NCBI RefSeq assembly: GCF_022539505.1
Contig: NC_061514.1
Span: forward strand, 251,522,124-251,586,123
DNA from: Lolium rigidum
Lineage: Eukaryota; Streptophyta; Magnoliopsida; Poales; Poaceae
Direction of reading: 5' to 3'
Length of the DNA stretch: 64,000 bases
The notes below the pieces were generated by a model. It saw only the letters and a list, made by a program, of their open reading frames with translations, had not been told where the DNA came from and did not search any database. Below, in pieces: positions 47,240-56,160 of this stretch. Numbering within the stretch: position 1 is the stretch's first letter; the number at the start of each line of letters is the position of its first letter. The position numbers and the translations under genes were made by a program.

Positions 47240-48675
47240 GTAGACGGTCATCAATAAGTGCAGAAGAAACTAATACAAATGCAACGCACAACCATCAAGA
47301 AGAGTAGTGAGACCTTGTAGAAAATGTAATAGAGAATCATCAACAATGACGATAAAAAGTAACAGAAAATGGATTATGCAACAATAATTGTGGGTGAATA
47401 TGGTATAAAATACATAAAAAACTCATAGATGATGCAAAATAGAAACATAATTCAATGGAAAACGTTAACTAGTGTCGTTCAAACAGCTAGAAAATTCAGT
47501 GGAGAAGCATCAAAGAAGTGAAGATTGCCATAACAATAGAAAATCACACACACAAAAGTACACAACCATTAAAAAATGAACTGGAAAAATAAAGTAGACA
47601 AACATCAACAAATGCAGTAGAAACTAACAAAAAATACAATAGACAAACATCCATAAATACAGTAGAAACATTGGTAGCCATCAACATATTCGGTGGAAAA
47701 ATAAAACGCTACCAAAAAATCGTTAACAAGTGGTAAGACAAGTGACTCAAAGTGCAGTAAACAAACATAACTATGAAATACAACCAATACAGCAAGAATG
47801 AGATAAATGTAGCATAAAAAGAGTACAAACTAATATACACTATAAAAAATGAGTCTCTAAAGCAAATACAAGATCCGTATTGAGGATTTCTTCAAAACAA
47901 GAACATAACAAATCAAGAAAAAATAGAATTGTGTTTGAAAACAACGACTTTCTCAAAGTTGGGTTTTGAATAAAAAAATAGTAGCATCATCTATTTTAAA
48001 AGCTAGATGCTTCTAACCGATTAAACCTACCCAGAAGAAATGCAATAGAAGCCACATAGTGTAATGTGATAGCGGATGCAGAAGCCATTCACTACATAAT
48101 ACGGGCGACTACTCATAATTGATCCATGCAAAATGATGCTCACAACATATTTTGGTAACCACTCATTGAGTGTGCTCTCCCTGCTCGCCCTTTCCATCAA
48201 CCTAGATCTCTCTCACCTGTGTATTATTCATGTTAGGTCAACCAATGTAGCTGCCATGGTTCACTCACACGGCTGGTATATTCACACGGGGAATCACCCA
48301 GTTAAAGTAGCTATAAAATACTTTGGGCAATCATAAATACATCATAAAAATATTATAATGTCACAAAAAGGGGAAAATAAAGTGCATAAGCATCAACAAA
48401 GTGCACAGGGAAAGTAAAAAATAGACAATCATCAACAAATGTGATAGAAACATTTGGTAGCCGTTGACAAATTCGGTAGAAAACAAAAAGTGCTATAGAC
48501 AATCGTTAGCAAGTGCACAAAAAAGTCCTCAAATCGCAATAGAGAAGCAGAACTATGCAATACAACTAATACGACAAAGAGTGAGAAATGTAGTGCAAAA
48601 AGAATCACAACTAATGTAGAATGCATGAAAAACAAATCAGAATCGGATTTTTTTTTGTCAAAACAAGAACACAGT
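47240..48675. repeat. AT-rich tandemly duplicated block (B'-A-B)
   Basis: Sequence 47575-47900 (caacaaatg.agtagaaac..., ggtagcc.t..acaaattcgg, tcaaaacaagaaca) recurs diverged at 48360-48675. The segment between (A, about 47998-48310, with ttgatccatgcaaaatgat and aggtcaacc) recurs at 54422-54790 on the far side of the plastid insertion. The pattern implies a tandem repeat unit of about 0.8 kb that existed before the insertions. No coding potential. Confidence 0.65.
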
Positions 48676-48700
48676 TGACCAATAGGAGCAATACTTGAAA
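48676..48700 (-). pseudogene. ndhA: Plastid-derived ndhA fragment, left of the MULE
   Basis: The minus strand reads tttcaagtattgctcctat plus tggt, which continues ndhA from the point reached at 53672 (residues S-S-I-A-P-I-G). It includes the 9-bp target duplication TACTTGAAA (48692-48700). Plastid similarity ends at about 48676. Confidence 0.85.
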
Positions 48701-48860
48701 GGGATTTCTATTTTCGTGCCCTCGGGTCCTTAGTTGTGCTCAGTTTTCCCCAGCTCCTTAGTTTTTCCTCAGTTTTACCCAAGCGTTTGTCTGAAACCAT
48801 CACACGTGATGTAACGGCCGGTTGCCCGACGGTTGACCGTTATCTTCCGACTAGTGGGGC
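48701..48860. repeat. MULE left terminal inverted repeat
   Basis: Pairs with 53515-53671. Shared blocks in order: gggatttctattttcgtgcc, gtccttagttg, ctcagttttccccagctcc, ttagtttttcctcagtttt and gttgaccgtt. Similarity fades after about 150 bp. Confidence 0.92.
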
Positions 48861-49149
48861 CACGTAGAGCCTGCAAAGACACGTCGGACCATCCATCTTT
48901 GTTTGACCGTAAGCATCGCTGTATCCACGACCAAAACGCGAACGAGTGGGGCTTCGGTATATCAAATGACAAGTACGGCCATGACGTTGATACAAGGGGC
49001 AATACACGGGTAGGATTAGATTTTTAAACGGAGCTCTACGAGCGATGGCACGGAGGAGGTGGCATGCGGGGTGCCGAGATGAGATCGACGTCCACAAAGA
49101 ACTGCATGAGGCGAGACCAGACGCATTAGATAGATATGAACTAGACGCG

Positions 49150-49620
49150 TTTAACCATGCAAAGAAGAGAAGAAATGGTCGACGACATCGACGACCACCT
49201 CAAAACTTTGACTGACCGTGTCGGACACGAACGCAAGCAATGTAGAGAAAACTAGTGTCTCTCCTTTCTGGCGTGTATAGGTGGGTGCTAGGAGAGTGTG
49301 GTGGCGAAGGGAAAGACCTCGCGGCGGTCCGTGGCGTCCGGCATAGCGGGTCGGCGTGGCCGTGCCCACGGCGGCGTGCATGCATGATCGGCATTGGCAT
49401 CGGCATGTACGTTCGGCATTGGCCTCGGCGGTATCTACGGTGTGTCGGTGATCGAATGAGGGGACGGGATTGAGGGTGCATCCCGACGTTGACCTAGCGG
49501 TGGCGGCGAGCATAGCCGTTCGACCATGCCGATATCGGCATCGGCATCGTTTGGAGAGCTGTGGTGCTCGAATCAAGTTGGGATTTGTTTCTTGTAGGCC
49601 AAAATGAATTTGAAACAAGT
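49150..49620. other. GC-rich unassigned segment inside the MULE
   Basis: Contains a run of imperfect cggcattggcatcgg units (about 49390-49440) and open frames in several phases (for example minus 49618-49151, 155 codons) typical of GC-rich DNA. No domain recognised; possibly another captured exon. Confidence 0.4.
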
Positions 49621-50164
49621 TTCATGTTGAAGGTTAGGTAACGAAAGTTTGTAACTATCCCAAAATTATACTAGCGCCATGGTGAGGTTCTTTTTGATAG
49701 AGCTATACGGTTGGGCAAACTTTTTTGACACTTTTTAGATAGGGTTCCTTGTTGTTACACGTATGGCATCATGTATGGAAAATTTGGGGTCATTTGGAGA
49801 TGTTCGAAAAAATCACTTTGCTTAAGCGCATGCCGTTTCGTCTCGGCTGAAACCAGCTTTTCTAACAAGGTGATTTTTTCTACCTTCTCTAAATAACCTC
49901 AAATTTCATACAGCTGATCTTCTATACATAGATAGATAGATTGTTTTGTTTTTACATTTTTCGAACTTTTTATTTCCCTTTACAATACCCAATTGATTTT
50001 CAGGTCAAAACCTCGAAAACATGACATCATGTATGGCATCATTTTCACCCTAAATTTTCTGAAACTTTCCCTTTTAGATATTCCTTGTTGTTATAGGTAT
50101 GCCATCATGTATGCCAAACTTGGTTAGGTCTCACTTGAAACCAGCTTTTGTAACAAATTAGGTT

Positions 50165-50690
50165 TTTCTGCGTGAAAAGTAATGGCTACAACAAATTGTT
50201 GATGGTTTATCATTTTTTTGCGTGAAAAGTAATGGCTACAACAAATTGTTGATGGTTTATCGTTTTTTGCGTGAAAAGTAATGGCTACAACAAATTGTTG
50301 ATGGTTTATCATTTTTTGCGTGAAAAGTAATGGCAACAACAAATCGGTGATGGTTTATCATATTTTTTGCGTGAAAAGTAATGGCAACAACAAATTGTTG
50401 ATGGTTTATCATTTTTTGCGTAAAAGTAATGGCTACAACAAATTGTTGATGGTTTATCATTTTTTGCGTGAAAAGTAATGGCAACAACAAATCGGTGATG
50501 GTTTATCATTTTTTTTTTGCGTGAAAAGTAATGGCTACAACAAATTGTTGATGGTTTATCATTTTTTTGCGTGAAAAGTAATGGCAACAACAAATCGGTG
50601 ATGGTTTATCATTTTTTTTGCGTGAAAAGTAATGGTAACAACAAATCGGTGATGGTTTATCATTTTTTGCGTGAAAAATAACGCCTAAAA
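50165..50690. repeat. Minisatellite, about 50-bp unit, 10-11 copies
   Basis: Unit: gcgtgaaaagtaatggctac followed by aacaaattgttgatggtttatcatttttt. Copies start near 50170, 50220, 50270, 50318, 50368, 50417, 50466, 50519, 50569 and 50620, with a degenerate one near 50668. Two variants alternate (aaattgttgatgg and aaatcggtgatgg), and the T run varies from 5 to 9. A caacaaattgttg palindrome is in the unit. Open frames through it are by-products. Confidence 0.93.
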
Positions 50691-51615
50691 CAGTTTATAA
50701 TTTTTAGCGCGTGAAAAATAATACGGAAAATCGCCCTTCGGCAAGCTAATTAACCGCCAACGAGAGAGAGAGAGGGGTTATCCTGCCCGTTCCCTATATC
50801 ATACGATCAATGGTCGGTGGGCACGATCCGCGTGACATGGGCTAGACCAATCGGAGCGATGATGCACGTCTGCGAGAATTTGTGAAGAGAGAGGGCAAAA
50901 GCCGAGTACTATCAAGAAACCAAGGGCACCTGAGTAGTAAATAGACTAAGGGATTCAAATATGAGATTTAAAAAATGGAAAATGCGTGTTTTGTACAATG
51001 AAACCCATCTTGGCCTACCTCAAACTATTTGCAATACCAATATACATCGGTGTGAGAATTGTGGCCTCATTTAGACAAAGTATGATTTGGGGGAAGCTGT
51101 TTTGGGAAGGGCTTATTGTGGAAAACCATGCACCTTCATAGCTACTAGGTGATTTGAGAAGTGGCAATTTGTGGTAAAACTTGATTTATCTATGATTTAT
51201 CTATGATTTGAGAAGTGTCAATTTGTGGTAAAGACTCCATGAGTAAGTGCCACTCTTTTTAGGATTTTTTTGCACATTAAATGACTCATTTAACTAGTTA
51301 ATCCCATTTGTTGACTCTCTGTTGACCAGCCACTTGAGGGTAAAACTGAGTATATTGCACTAGCCGGTATTAGCACTCGAGGGGAAAATTGAGCACACAA
51401 AAAATGCTAGTATAAGACTCGAGGGTATACCGAGTATATCTAAATTTCCAGGGTTAGATTCGAGGACACGTGCAATTGTTGACGCGTAGACGCGGGTCGC
51501 GGTGGAGAAGTCGAGACGTGCAATCGTGGACGCGTGTCGCGTTGCAGAAGTCCAAGACGTGCAGACGTGCACCTGTGCACGCGTAGGACGCGGGTCGCAT
51601 TAACCACCCCTCGCC

Positions 51616-51622
51616 TTTATAG
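51616..51622 (+). promoter_or_regulatory. TATA box of the MULE-carried gene
   Basis: TTTATAG lies 140 nt before the ATG at 51758, after GC-rich sequence with imperfect tandem cgtggacgcg/gacgtgca repeats (51465-51600). A CT-rich leader (51715-51750) follows, as in many plant 5' UTRs. Confidence 0.6.
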
Positions 51623-51757
51623 ACGCCTCCTCGCACGCTGTCTCTGTCACTCTCACTCGCTCACGCATCGCCAACTCTCTCCCACGTCCCATCATCTTCT
51701 CCAAAGCAAAAACCCTCTCCCTCTCCCTCTTCCTCTTCCTCTTCCTCCGCCGGAGAG

Positions 51758-52910
51758 ATGGACAAGGAGAATGCCAATCCCATCGTCGAGGTTGGCTCGA
51801 AGCGCGACGCCTCCATCTTCGGCCCCGTCCCCTCGACGGACGCCGCCGCCGCCGGTGCATCGGAGGCTGCTGCCGCCGGTGGCAGTCAGATCCCGGCGGG
51901 ATGGGACCCCTACGACCCCGTGCCGTACGTCCCGCCCCCGAACCCCTACGACACCTCCCTGGAGGACCCATGGAACGAGGTAACTACGGTTTGCTTCCTT
52001 TTTGTTCCCCATTCCTTTTTGAACCCTATTTTTGCTGGTGTAGATGGATCCGTAGATGGATGAGTATTGGGCTAATATTTGCGCCGATTTTATTCCATTT
52101 TGTTTTGATCACTTCTTGATTTGGGGTTCGGCTGTTCGGTTAATTTATGCAAGTAATATTGGATCTCAATCAGTTAATTTATGCAAGTAATCATGGGATC
52201 TCAATCGGTTATTTTATGCACTAATCAAAAGATATCAACCGTTTAATTTTGCAAATAATCTCGAATGTGTTCAAGTTCAGATCTAGTTCAGATCTAGAAT
52301 CTGTTTCTTTGCCTATGATGAATGGTTGGGCACAAATTTTTACAGTGAGGGTTCAGCGAACCATTGCTGTGTACAAATCTGTTGTGCATGAGCTTTAGTT
52401 CGCTTACCCCTTCCCTGTAGATATATAATCATGTCCACTCTAACTGAGGCTGACTCTGTTTTTCTTAACTTTGTTATCATGTACGTTAGTCATTGTTGCA
52501 ACTCATTCACTAGTTTCTGTTTGATATGGATCAGATGTCTGGCAGCGACGTCGGTAGCGACGAAGAGCAGGAGGACGTCAAGACTCGCCAGAGTGCTGCG
52601 GAGGCTGCAGGTCGGCCGATACATCTCCTACTTCGCCAAGGAGGTGTACAGGTGCCCCTTCTGCACCGGGAGACTCGGCGCCACGGACTTCAACCGCCTC
52701 GTCACGCATGCTGAGAACATCGGCAACACCTTCCCCAAGGTCGGCACGACGGTGAACGTCCACTCCTTCCGCGCCAAGCACGGGGCGCTCGGCATGCCCC
52801 TCCGCGGCTTGCAGCGGGTGGAGATCTCCGCCGGGCGCATGCCTCCGCTCAAGCCCAAGGCTCCCAAGGGGAGCAAGAGCAACAAGTGGAGGGAGAGCCA
52901 GATGGGGTAG
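51758..52910 (+). pseudogene. MULE-captured gene with XS-type zinc finger, two exons, one frameshift
   Basis: Exon 1 51758-51979 encodes MDKENANPIVEVGSKRDAS...LEDPWNE, ending at donor gtaact. Exon 2 starts at about 52535 after gatcag (MSGSDVGSDEEQEDVKTRQ). At about 52605 the frame must shift by one base to enter VGRYISYFAKEVYRCPFC. The rest is C-P-F-C...F-N-R-L-V-T-H-A-E-N, a CCH-type pattern resembling the zf-XS finger of SGS3/XS-family proteins (RNA-directed silencing), and ends with a Lys-rich tail at 52910. The frameshift may be mutation or an unrecognised splice. The captured gene keeps a promoter-like region and a plausible 3' UTR. Confidence 0.7.
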
Positions 52911-53169
52911 GCGGAGTCCTGGACGTGTGCTGCTGCTGCTGCTGCTGCCTCCTAGTTTGTTGTTGGGATCCCTTTGTTGTTAGCTAGGGATCCCTTGTTG
53001 TTATGTTAGTATGATGGTGCTTGTGAAGAACTCGTTACTATGTTGGCTGCTTGTGTATGCAGCCTATTATCTATCCATATTATCTAGGGATTATCTATCC
53101 CTAGTCTACTATATTTTGTTGGCCGTACTTAGTTTTCTTGATTTACTATGACTCGTGAATTTATCGTAC

Positions 53170-53232
53170 ATTATCCTGGAGATTTGCTTCTAGATTTAAC
53201 TACATACATATGAACCGGAGGGAGTACTAGAT
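53170..53232. mobile_element. Stowaway MITE end fragment
   Basis: The sequence ttaactacatacatatgaac plus cggagggagtac is the right-hand end of Stowaway MITEs (ggagggagta followed by TA). The left terminus ctccctccg is not present nearby, so only a fragment remains. Confidence 0.5.
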
Positions 53233-53514
53233 TTGCTGCCATATTGGGCAAACAACGAGGGCCAAAAGGCACAAATAATTGAAGAAAGTCAGAAATGCAA
53301 GCTTCTCTAGATTTTATACTAATTTGGTGAAAAGGACGAGAGAGAAAGAGGGGAAAAAGGTGCACTTAATAGGGATGCCAATTTGGGGCCGAGAGAGACG
53401 GAACCCAGCTCCTGCTCACGTGCAACCAAACGCTTCTCGTCCTGTCCCACGCGGGCCCTTTCTACCAGCCCCACGCGACGCGGGCCCACACGACTCGGCC
53501 CCACAAGACGCGGC

Positions 53515-53671
53515 CCCACACGTGACAGAACGGTCAACTAAACGGGAATCCTCGCCGTCCGAGCCGCTACGCGGGTTTCAAACAAGGGCTTGGGGAAAAC
53601 TGAGGAAAAACTAAGGAGCTGGGGAAAACTGAGTACAACTAAGGACCGGAGGGCACGAAAATAGAAATCCC
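53515..53671. repeat. MULE right terminal inverted repeat
   Basis: Inverted copy of 48701-48860, ending GAAATCCC immediately before TACTTGAAA. Confidence 0.92.
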
Positions 53672-54085
53672 TACTTGAAATGGCAATCCATAAAAAAAAC
53701 ACCAATACTAAGATCGGCTAAAACAAAATGATATCCCAAAGGGATAACTAAAAAACTTAATAAAATGGATATGACTGATAGAGGGTCCAATACTAAATAA
53801 AGGAGTATCTCCTCCGGATGGTAGGATATCATCTTTAAAAAGTAGCTTAGTCTCATCTTCTATAGCTTGAAGCAGTCCTAGGAGGATAGCATATTCAGGA
53901 CCAATACGTTGTTGTATCGATGCAGATATTTCTCTTTCTAACCATACAATTACGAGTACCTCTATTGTGATTCCCAAAAGGAGGCTTAAAATGGGTAGAA
54001 TCGATATGAGTCTATAGACTTCTTTTAATAATTCTAATTTCGAAAAAGAATTGATAGTTTCTACTTCTACCCTATATATTATCAT
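53672..54085 (-). pseudogene. ndhA: Nuclear copy of plastid ndhA exon 1 (NUPT)
   Basis: The minus strand from ATG 54085 reads the plastid NADH dehydrogenase-like subunit [21 protein letters not shown], then [20 protein letters not shown] and [12 protein letters not shown]. Membrane segments typical of the subunit are visible. It differs from a normal ndhA by substitutions and a T-run length change near 53700, so it is a decaying nuclear copy. It continues across the MULE at 48700-48676. Confidence 0.93.
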
Positions 54086-54089
54086 TTCA

Positions 54090-54387
54090 ACGGTCAACTC
54101 CCCCCCCCCCCCATAATGATATCTATAGTACCTAATATCGTCATGATATCAACAAATTTCATTCTTTTAACTAGCTGAGGAAGAATTTGCAAATTAATAA
54201 AACCGGACAGACGAATTTTCCATCTCCAGGGGAAAATACTATCACCTCCTACTAGATAAATTCCTAATTCATCTTTTGGGGCCTCCACTCTTACATAAAG
54301 CTCTTGCTTTGATAATTCAAAATTGGGTGAAGGTTTTTTATCAAGAAATTTATATTCAAAATCATCATATGTTGCGTTTGAGAGCAA
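54090..54387 (-). pseudogene. ndhH: Nuclear copy of plastid ndhH 3' end (NUPT)
   Basis: The minus strand encodes the ndhH C-terminus ([20 protein letters not shown], then [20 protein letters not shown] and [20 protein letters not shown]). Its stop lies just before the ndhA ATG, the plastid gene order. A run of 13 G (54100-54112) replaces the codons before the stop. Similarity begins at about 54370-54385. Confidence 0.93.
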
Positions 54388-54421
54388 CTCAAAATAAATA
54401 TTTAAAAGTGGCGACGCCTAT

Positions 54422-54790
54422 TTCCAAACCTAGCTGCTTCTAATCAATATAAGCCTTGTGATACATGCAACCGTAATCATCTAATGTAGTGCTAACTTTA
54501 AATTAATTGATTCAACTTTGTTTAGATACACATGTATGTATGTTATAGAGAAAAAAAATAAATGCATATCTAGTCAAAGTTGCGTCAATTAATTTGAAAC
54601 AGGGAAGCACATAATACCGGCGACTGACTGTTCCTGATTGATCCATGCAAAATGATACAAGCAGCATATTTCGGCAGCCATAACTTTGGCATCAATCAGC
54701 AGTGTGTGCGTCGTACTAGGTCAACTCTCTAACATAGCCGTTGTGGTTCACGCAACCGGTATATTCATTCACACTCACACACGGGATTCG
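54422..54790. repeat. Copy A' of the tandem block
   Basis: Resembles 47998-48310 (ctgcttctaa, ttgatccatgcaaaatgat, caacatatt-type segments, aggtcaac, tggttcac.caaccgg). It lies just right of the plastid insertion, so the insertion went into a pre-existing repeat array. Confidence 0.65.
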
Positions 54791-55133
54791 CATTCGCCCC
54801 TGAATCCTTGTCGACTTTCGGTACCGCCCGGAATGCCATAAACTTTGGATAAGAAGAAATACGGTCTGACCGTATCGTATACTGTTTGCTAGGCCCAAAT
54901 TCCAGGAGAAATATTCATGGCGGGAACGTCCGAGGACGGAACGGACTGTTCCGTGGGGCCTGGGAGGTACCCGGTTTCTGTGGCACTGACTGCGTCGATG
55001 TCACTCGCCTGCAGAGCGACTGCGGCACCCACCACAGAACCAAAAATTCGACCGGGCAAAAGAAAAAAGGCGACGGAATTGAATTGAAAGCAAAGCCAGG
55101 ATTCGACATCGCCTCGGAACCGGCTCCTCTAAC
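54791..55133. other. Spacer before the AP2 cassette
   Basis: No gene recognised. It contains an open frame (54886-55137) without domain similarity; probably ordinary spacer. Confidence 0.5.
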
Positions 55134-55253
55134 TTAGAGGATCTCCAACGAAACGGCGCGCCATTAAGTTAAACCTGCGCGCGAAATAAAATTTATCCCG
55201 CGCGCCGCTATCGCGACATCCCGAACGGCAAACTTGACGCTTCGCGCGTGCGG

Positions 55254-55260
55254 TATAAAG
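55254..55260 (+). promoter_or_regulatory. AP2 gene TATA box
   Basis: TATAAAG lies 124 nt upstream of the AP2 ATG, inside the Harbinger-like cassette. It places the likely transcript start near 55285 and excludes the in-frame upstream ATG at 55234. Confidence 0.6.
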
Positions 55261-55377
55261 CATCGCGTGCGTGCGCCCCCAACCGCCACGGAACGTTCCG
55301 CCTCGCCCCGCCGCTTTCCCGCGCCATGGGTCGCCGCCGCTCTTCCTCGCCGCCGCCTCCGCTCGTCCGTCGCCAAG

Positions 55378-55845
55378 ATGCCGCCGCGCCGCCGCGGATC
55401 GTCGGGCTTCCGCGGCGTACGAGCGCGTCCTAATGGGACGTTCTACGCGGAGATTCGCGCCGACGGCTTCCGTGTCACCCTCGGCACCTTCACCACGCCG
55501 GAGCTGGCGGTGCGCGCCTACGATGCGGCCGCGTGGCGATTCCGGCGGCCGCGACGCGACCTCAACTTCCAGGACATCGAGTCGCTGGAGGAGGCCGAGT
55601 TTCTGGCCCCCGCGTCGCGCCTCGTCAGCGAGGAGGACCGCCGCCGCCACCGCCAGGCGCAGCGCCGCATCGCCATCGCCGAACGCGACGAGGAGCTGAT
55701 GTGCCAGTGGAGGGAGCAGTTTCCCAGCGACGTCGACAACACGGAGGCGTTCTTCACAGACCTCAGGGCGCAGCGTAGATCCGCCAGGCGCCGCCACCGC
55801 CGAGTTCAAGCTCGAGAACCCGAACACGACCTGGGGCGAAAATGA
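55378..55845 (+). CDS. AP2/ERF-domain protein, single AP2 domain
   Basis: 155 aa, intronless. The AP2 domain follows a short basic N-terminus: GFRGVRARPNGTFYAEIR (YRG element with DNA-contacting Arg residues), then LGTFTTPELAVRAYDAAAWR (RAYD helix). After the domain is a Glu/Arg-rich region (SEEDRRRHRQAQRRIAIAER, CQWREQFPSDVDNTEAF) and a basic C-terminus. AP2/ERF proteins bind GCC-box/DRE DNA and regulate stress genes, but this short high-copy-looking subtype lacks an obvious activation motif. The first ATG after the TATA box (55326) is out of frame and overlaps this ORF, which may reduce translation. No stops or frameshifts. It may also be only a passenger of the element. Confidence 0.82.
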   Translation: MPPRRRGSSGFRGVRARPNGTFYAEIRADGFRVTLGTFTTPELAVRAYDAAAWRFRRPRRDLNFQDIESLEEAEFLAPASRLVSEEDRRRHRQAQRRIAIAERDEELMCQWREQFPSDVDNTEAFFTDLRAQRRSARRRHRRVQAREPEHDLGRK

Positions 55846-56160
55846 TCCGCGCTAGGACAACATTTGGACTGCGACGACCTCCGACCTCCGACGATGATGA
55901 CGAGTAGACTGTTTTTATTTATCTATGTATTTTCAATGTTTTTCTGGTGCTGTAGATCTTATACTTGAACTAGGTTAAATCAAAATATGTTTCTGGCGCT
56001 GCATAATAGCGCTTCCGCTCCAGGCGCTATTTTCAGCGGACCACCCGCGCTGCGAAATAGCGCGTCCGGTGGAGGGTTTTCGGCGCAGCGCGCGCTAAGT
56101 GTTTACAGCGCGCGCGAAATTGGTTTTGCTGCGCAAGATTATCGTGCATGTGTTGGAGAT

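Larger units (their letters stand above)
48701..53671. mobile_element. Pack-MULE (Mutator-like element) carrying a captured gene
   Basis: 4971 bp. Termini GGGATTTCTATTTTCGTGCC and its inverted copy, with long TIRs (about 150 bp, 48701-48860 and 53515-53671), flanked by a perfect 9-bp direct repeat TACTTGAAA (48692-48700 and 53672-53680). Long TIRs plus a 9-bp duplication are diagnostic of Mutator elements. No mudrA-like transposase is visible. The cargo is a two-exon gene (51758-52910), an unassigned GC-rich segment (49150-49620), a minisatellite (50165-50690) and a Stowaway MITE end, so it is a non-autonomous Pack-MULE. Confidence 0.93.
55137..56160. mobile_element. Harbinger-like cassette carrying an AP2/ERF gene
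   Basis: The left end TTA + GAGGATCTCCAACG (55134-55150) and the right end ...GTTGGAGAT (56152-56160) form the inverted (C/G)ATCTCCAAC ends usual for PIF/Harbinger-type elements. Subterminal GC-rich repeats (gcgcgc, tagcgcg) on both sides are typical of them. The right end runs directly into the next element's GAGCATCTCC, so the right target duplication is lost. The only cargo is the AP2 gene. Confidence 0.6.

Noticed and set aside
50124..50593. Minus-strand ORFs of 72-94 codons rich in Phe, His and Ile
   Set aside because: They only read through the 50-bp minisatellite; the unit is not a multiple of three and the peptide rotates frames.
50165..50690. CRISPR-like array
   Set aside because: Units are contiguous without unique spacers, and the host is a plant.
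48701..53671. Autonomous Mutator element
   Set aside because: No mudrA-like transposase motif in any frame; only captured and repeated sequence.
53672..54387. Functional ndhA/ndhH genes or a plastid contig
   Set aside because: Substitutions, frame changes, the G13 run, the MULE insertion and nuclear repeats on both sides show a nuclear copy.
55129..55827. 232-codon minus-strand ORF across the AP2 gene
   Set aside because: Composition-driven shadow; the plus strand has a clear AP2 domain and TATA box.
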